DNA from: Asaia bogorensis
Lineage (GTDB): Bacteria > Pseudomonadota > Alphaproteobacteria > Acetobacterales > Acetobacteraceae
Reading direction: 5' to 3'
Assembly: GCA_945871455.1 (NCBI GenBank)
Contig: CAMBXJ010000290.1
Coordinates: forward strand, 1 to 5,931
Length of the DNA: 5,931 nt
Below, piece after piece: positions 5,594 through 5,931 of this stretch. A program made the position numbers and the translations under genes. The notes below the pieces were generated by a model, which saw only the letters and a list, made by a program, of their open reading frames with translations, made no database searches and was not told the DNA's origin. Positions within the stretch are counted from its first letter, which is position 1. Every line of letters starts with the position of its first letter.

Positions 5594-5931
5594 ATGGTGC
5601 GTATAGACAGGGTGGTGACACGGGGCGGTGACCGCGGGGAAACCTCCCTCGGTGACGGCAGCCGGGTCCGCAAGAACAGCACCCGGATTGACGCGATCGG
5701 GGCGGTTGATGAAACCAACGCCGCGATCGGCCTGTTGCGGCTGCATACACGCGATCGGCCCGATACCGACGCAATGCTCGCACGCATCCAGAACGACCTG
5801 TTCGACTGCGGCGCCGATCTCTGCGTGCCCGGGGAAGCCGGCGATCGGCTTCGCCTGACCGACACCCCGGTGGCACGCCTGGAAGCGGAGGTGGAAGCGA
5901 TGAACGAGGCCCTGCCGACCCTGACCAGCTT
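5594..5931 (+). CDS. pduO: PduO-type ATP:cob(I)alamin adenosyltransferase (3' end outside window)
   Basis: Partial gene: 112 codons plus two bases before the window ends, with no stop reached. Family members are about 180-200 residues, so roughly the first 60% is present. The enzyme transfers the 5'-deoxyadenosyl group of ATP to cob(I)alamin or a corrinoid precursor, making adenosylcobalamin in the cytoplasm. Diagnostic motifs are the ATP-binding N-terminal loop TRGGDRGETSLGDG (9-22), a lysine in RVRKNSTR (24-31), GAVDETNAAIG (36-46) and, in the second helix, RIQNDLFDCGADL (64-76). These match the PduO/MMAB trimeric class and not the P-loop CobA/BtuR class. The start is set by the ribosome binding site and by the position of the TRGGD motif. 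It has its own possible promoter and lies 341 nt after tonB, so it may be transcribed separately, but it is the best clue that the upstream transporter handles corrinoids. Confidence 0.95.
   Translation, partial: MVRIDRVVTRGGDRGETSLGDGSRVRKNSTRIDAIGAVDETNAAIGLLRLHTRDRPDTDAMLARIQNDLFDCGADLCVPGEAGDRLRLTDTPVARLEAEVEAMNEALPTLTS

Noticed and set aside
5386..5631. Short plus-strand frame with CHCERGDAIQ and LDCFAALAMT
   Set aside because: It is the known spurious translation of the palindromic repeat and overlaps the real adenosyltransferase start in another frame.
5693..5848. Four copies of GCGATCGG in the adenosyltransferase gene (5693, 5723, 5751, 5841)
   Set aside because: They fall in different reading phases but encode ordinary residues with favoured GC-rich codons; similar GCGATCG words occur across the window, so no special site is indicated.

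Overview
The window comes from a GC-rich bacterium, most likely an alphaproteobacterium and possibly one of the Rhodospirillales. The grounds are high GC content, tight codon use, the protein matches by eye, and two palindromic dispersed repeats of kinds I associate with that group. One is C/G-rich and centred on a CTCCCCTTGCGAGAG-type sequence. The other gives the familiar spurious peptides CHCERGDAIQ and LDCFAALAMT. I cannot name a genus from sequence alone. Every convincing gene is on the + strand.

Layout. Positions 8-1489 hold a complete glycerol kinase gene (glpK). Positions 1490-1720 are non-coding and dominated by a large imperfect palindrome (1551-1671). Positions 1721-5252 are a tightly packed four-gene unit: a periplasmic substrate-binding protein (BtuF-like), a FecCD/BtuC-type permease, a BtuD/FecE-type ATPase, and a TonB protein with a long proline-rich linker. 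Positions 5253-5593 are a 341-nt gap with a possible terminator, two possible extended -10 promoters, and a second palindromic repeat. Positions 5594 to the window end hold the first 112 codons of a PduO-type ATP:cob(I)alamin adenosyltransferase, cut by the window edge.

How the genes fit together. TonB would energise import across the outer membrane through a TonB-dependent receptor that is not in the window. The binding protein would capture the ligand in the periplasm, and the permease and ATPase would carry it across the inner membrane. The neighbouring adenosyltransferase turns cob(I)alamin into adenosylcobalamin. This makes a corrinoid the most likely substrate, although the transporter family also moves iron-siderophores and haem. 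I see no cobalamin riboswitch.

The most unusual structure is at the gene junctions of the transporter. Both the binding protein/permease junction and the permease/ATPase junction contain a tiny open reading frame (24 and 15 codons). Each overlaps the upstream stop and the downstream start by four bases (ATGA or GTGA at both ends). The second is clearly explained by a 44-bp tandem duplication of the ATPase start (37 of 44 bases identical), which is out of frame and leaves a relict start peptide. The window is otherwise conventional, and I found no evidence of a wholly new system.
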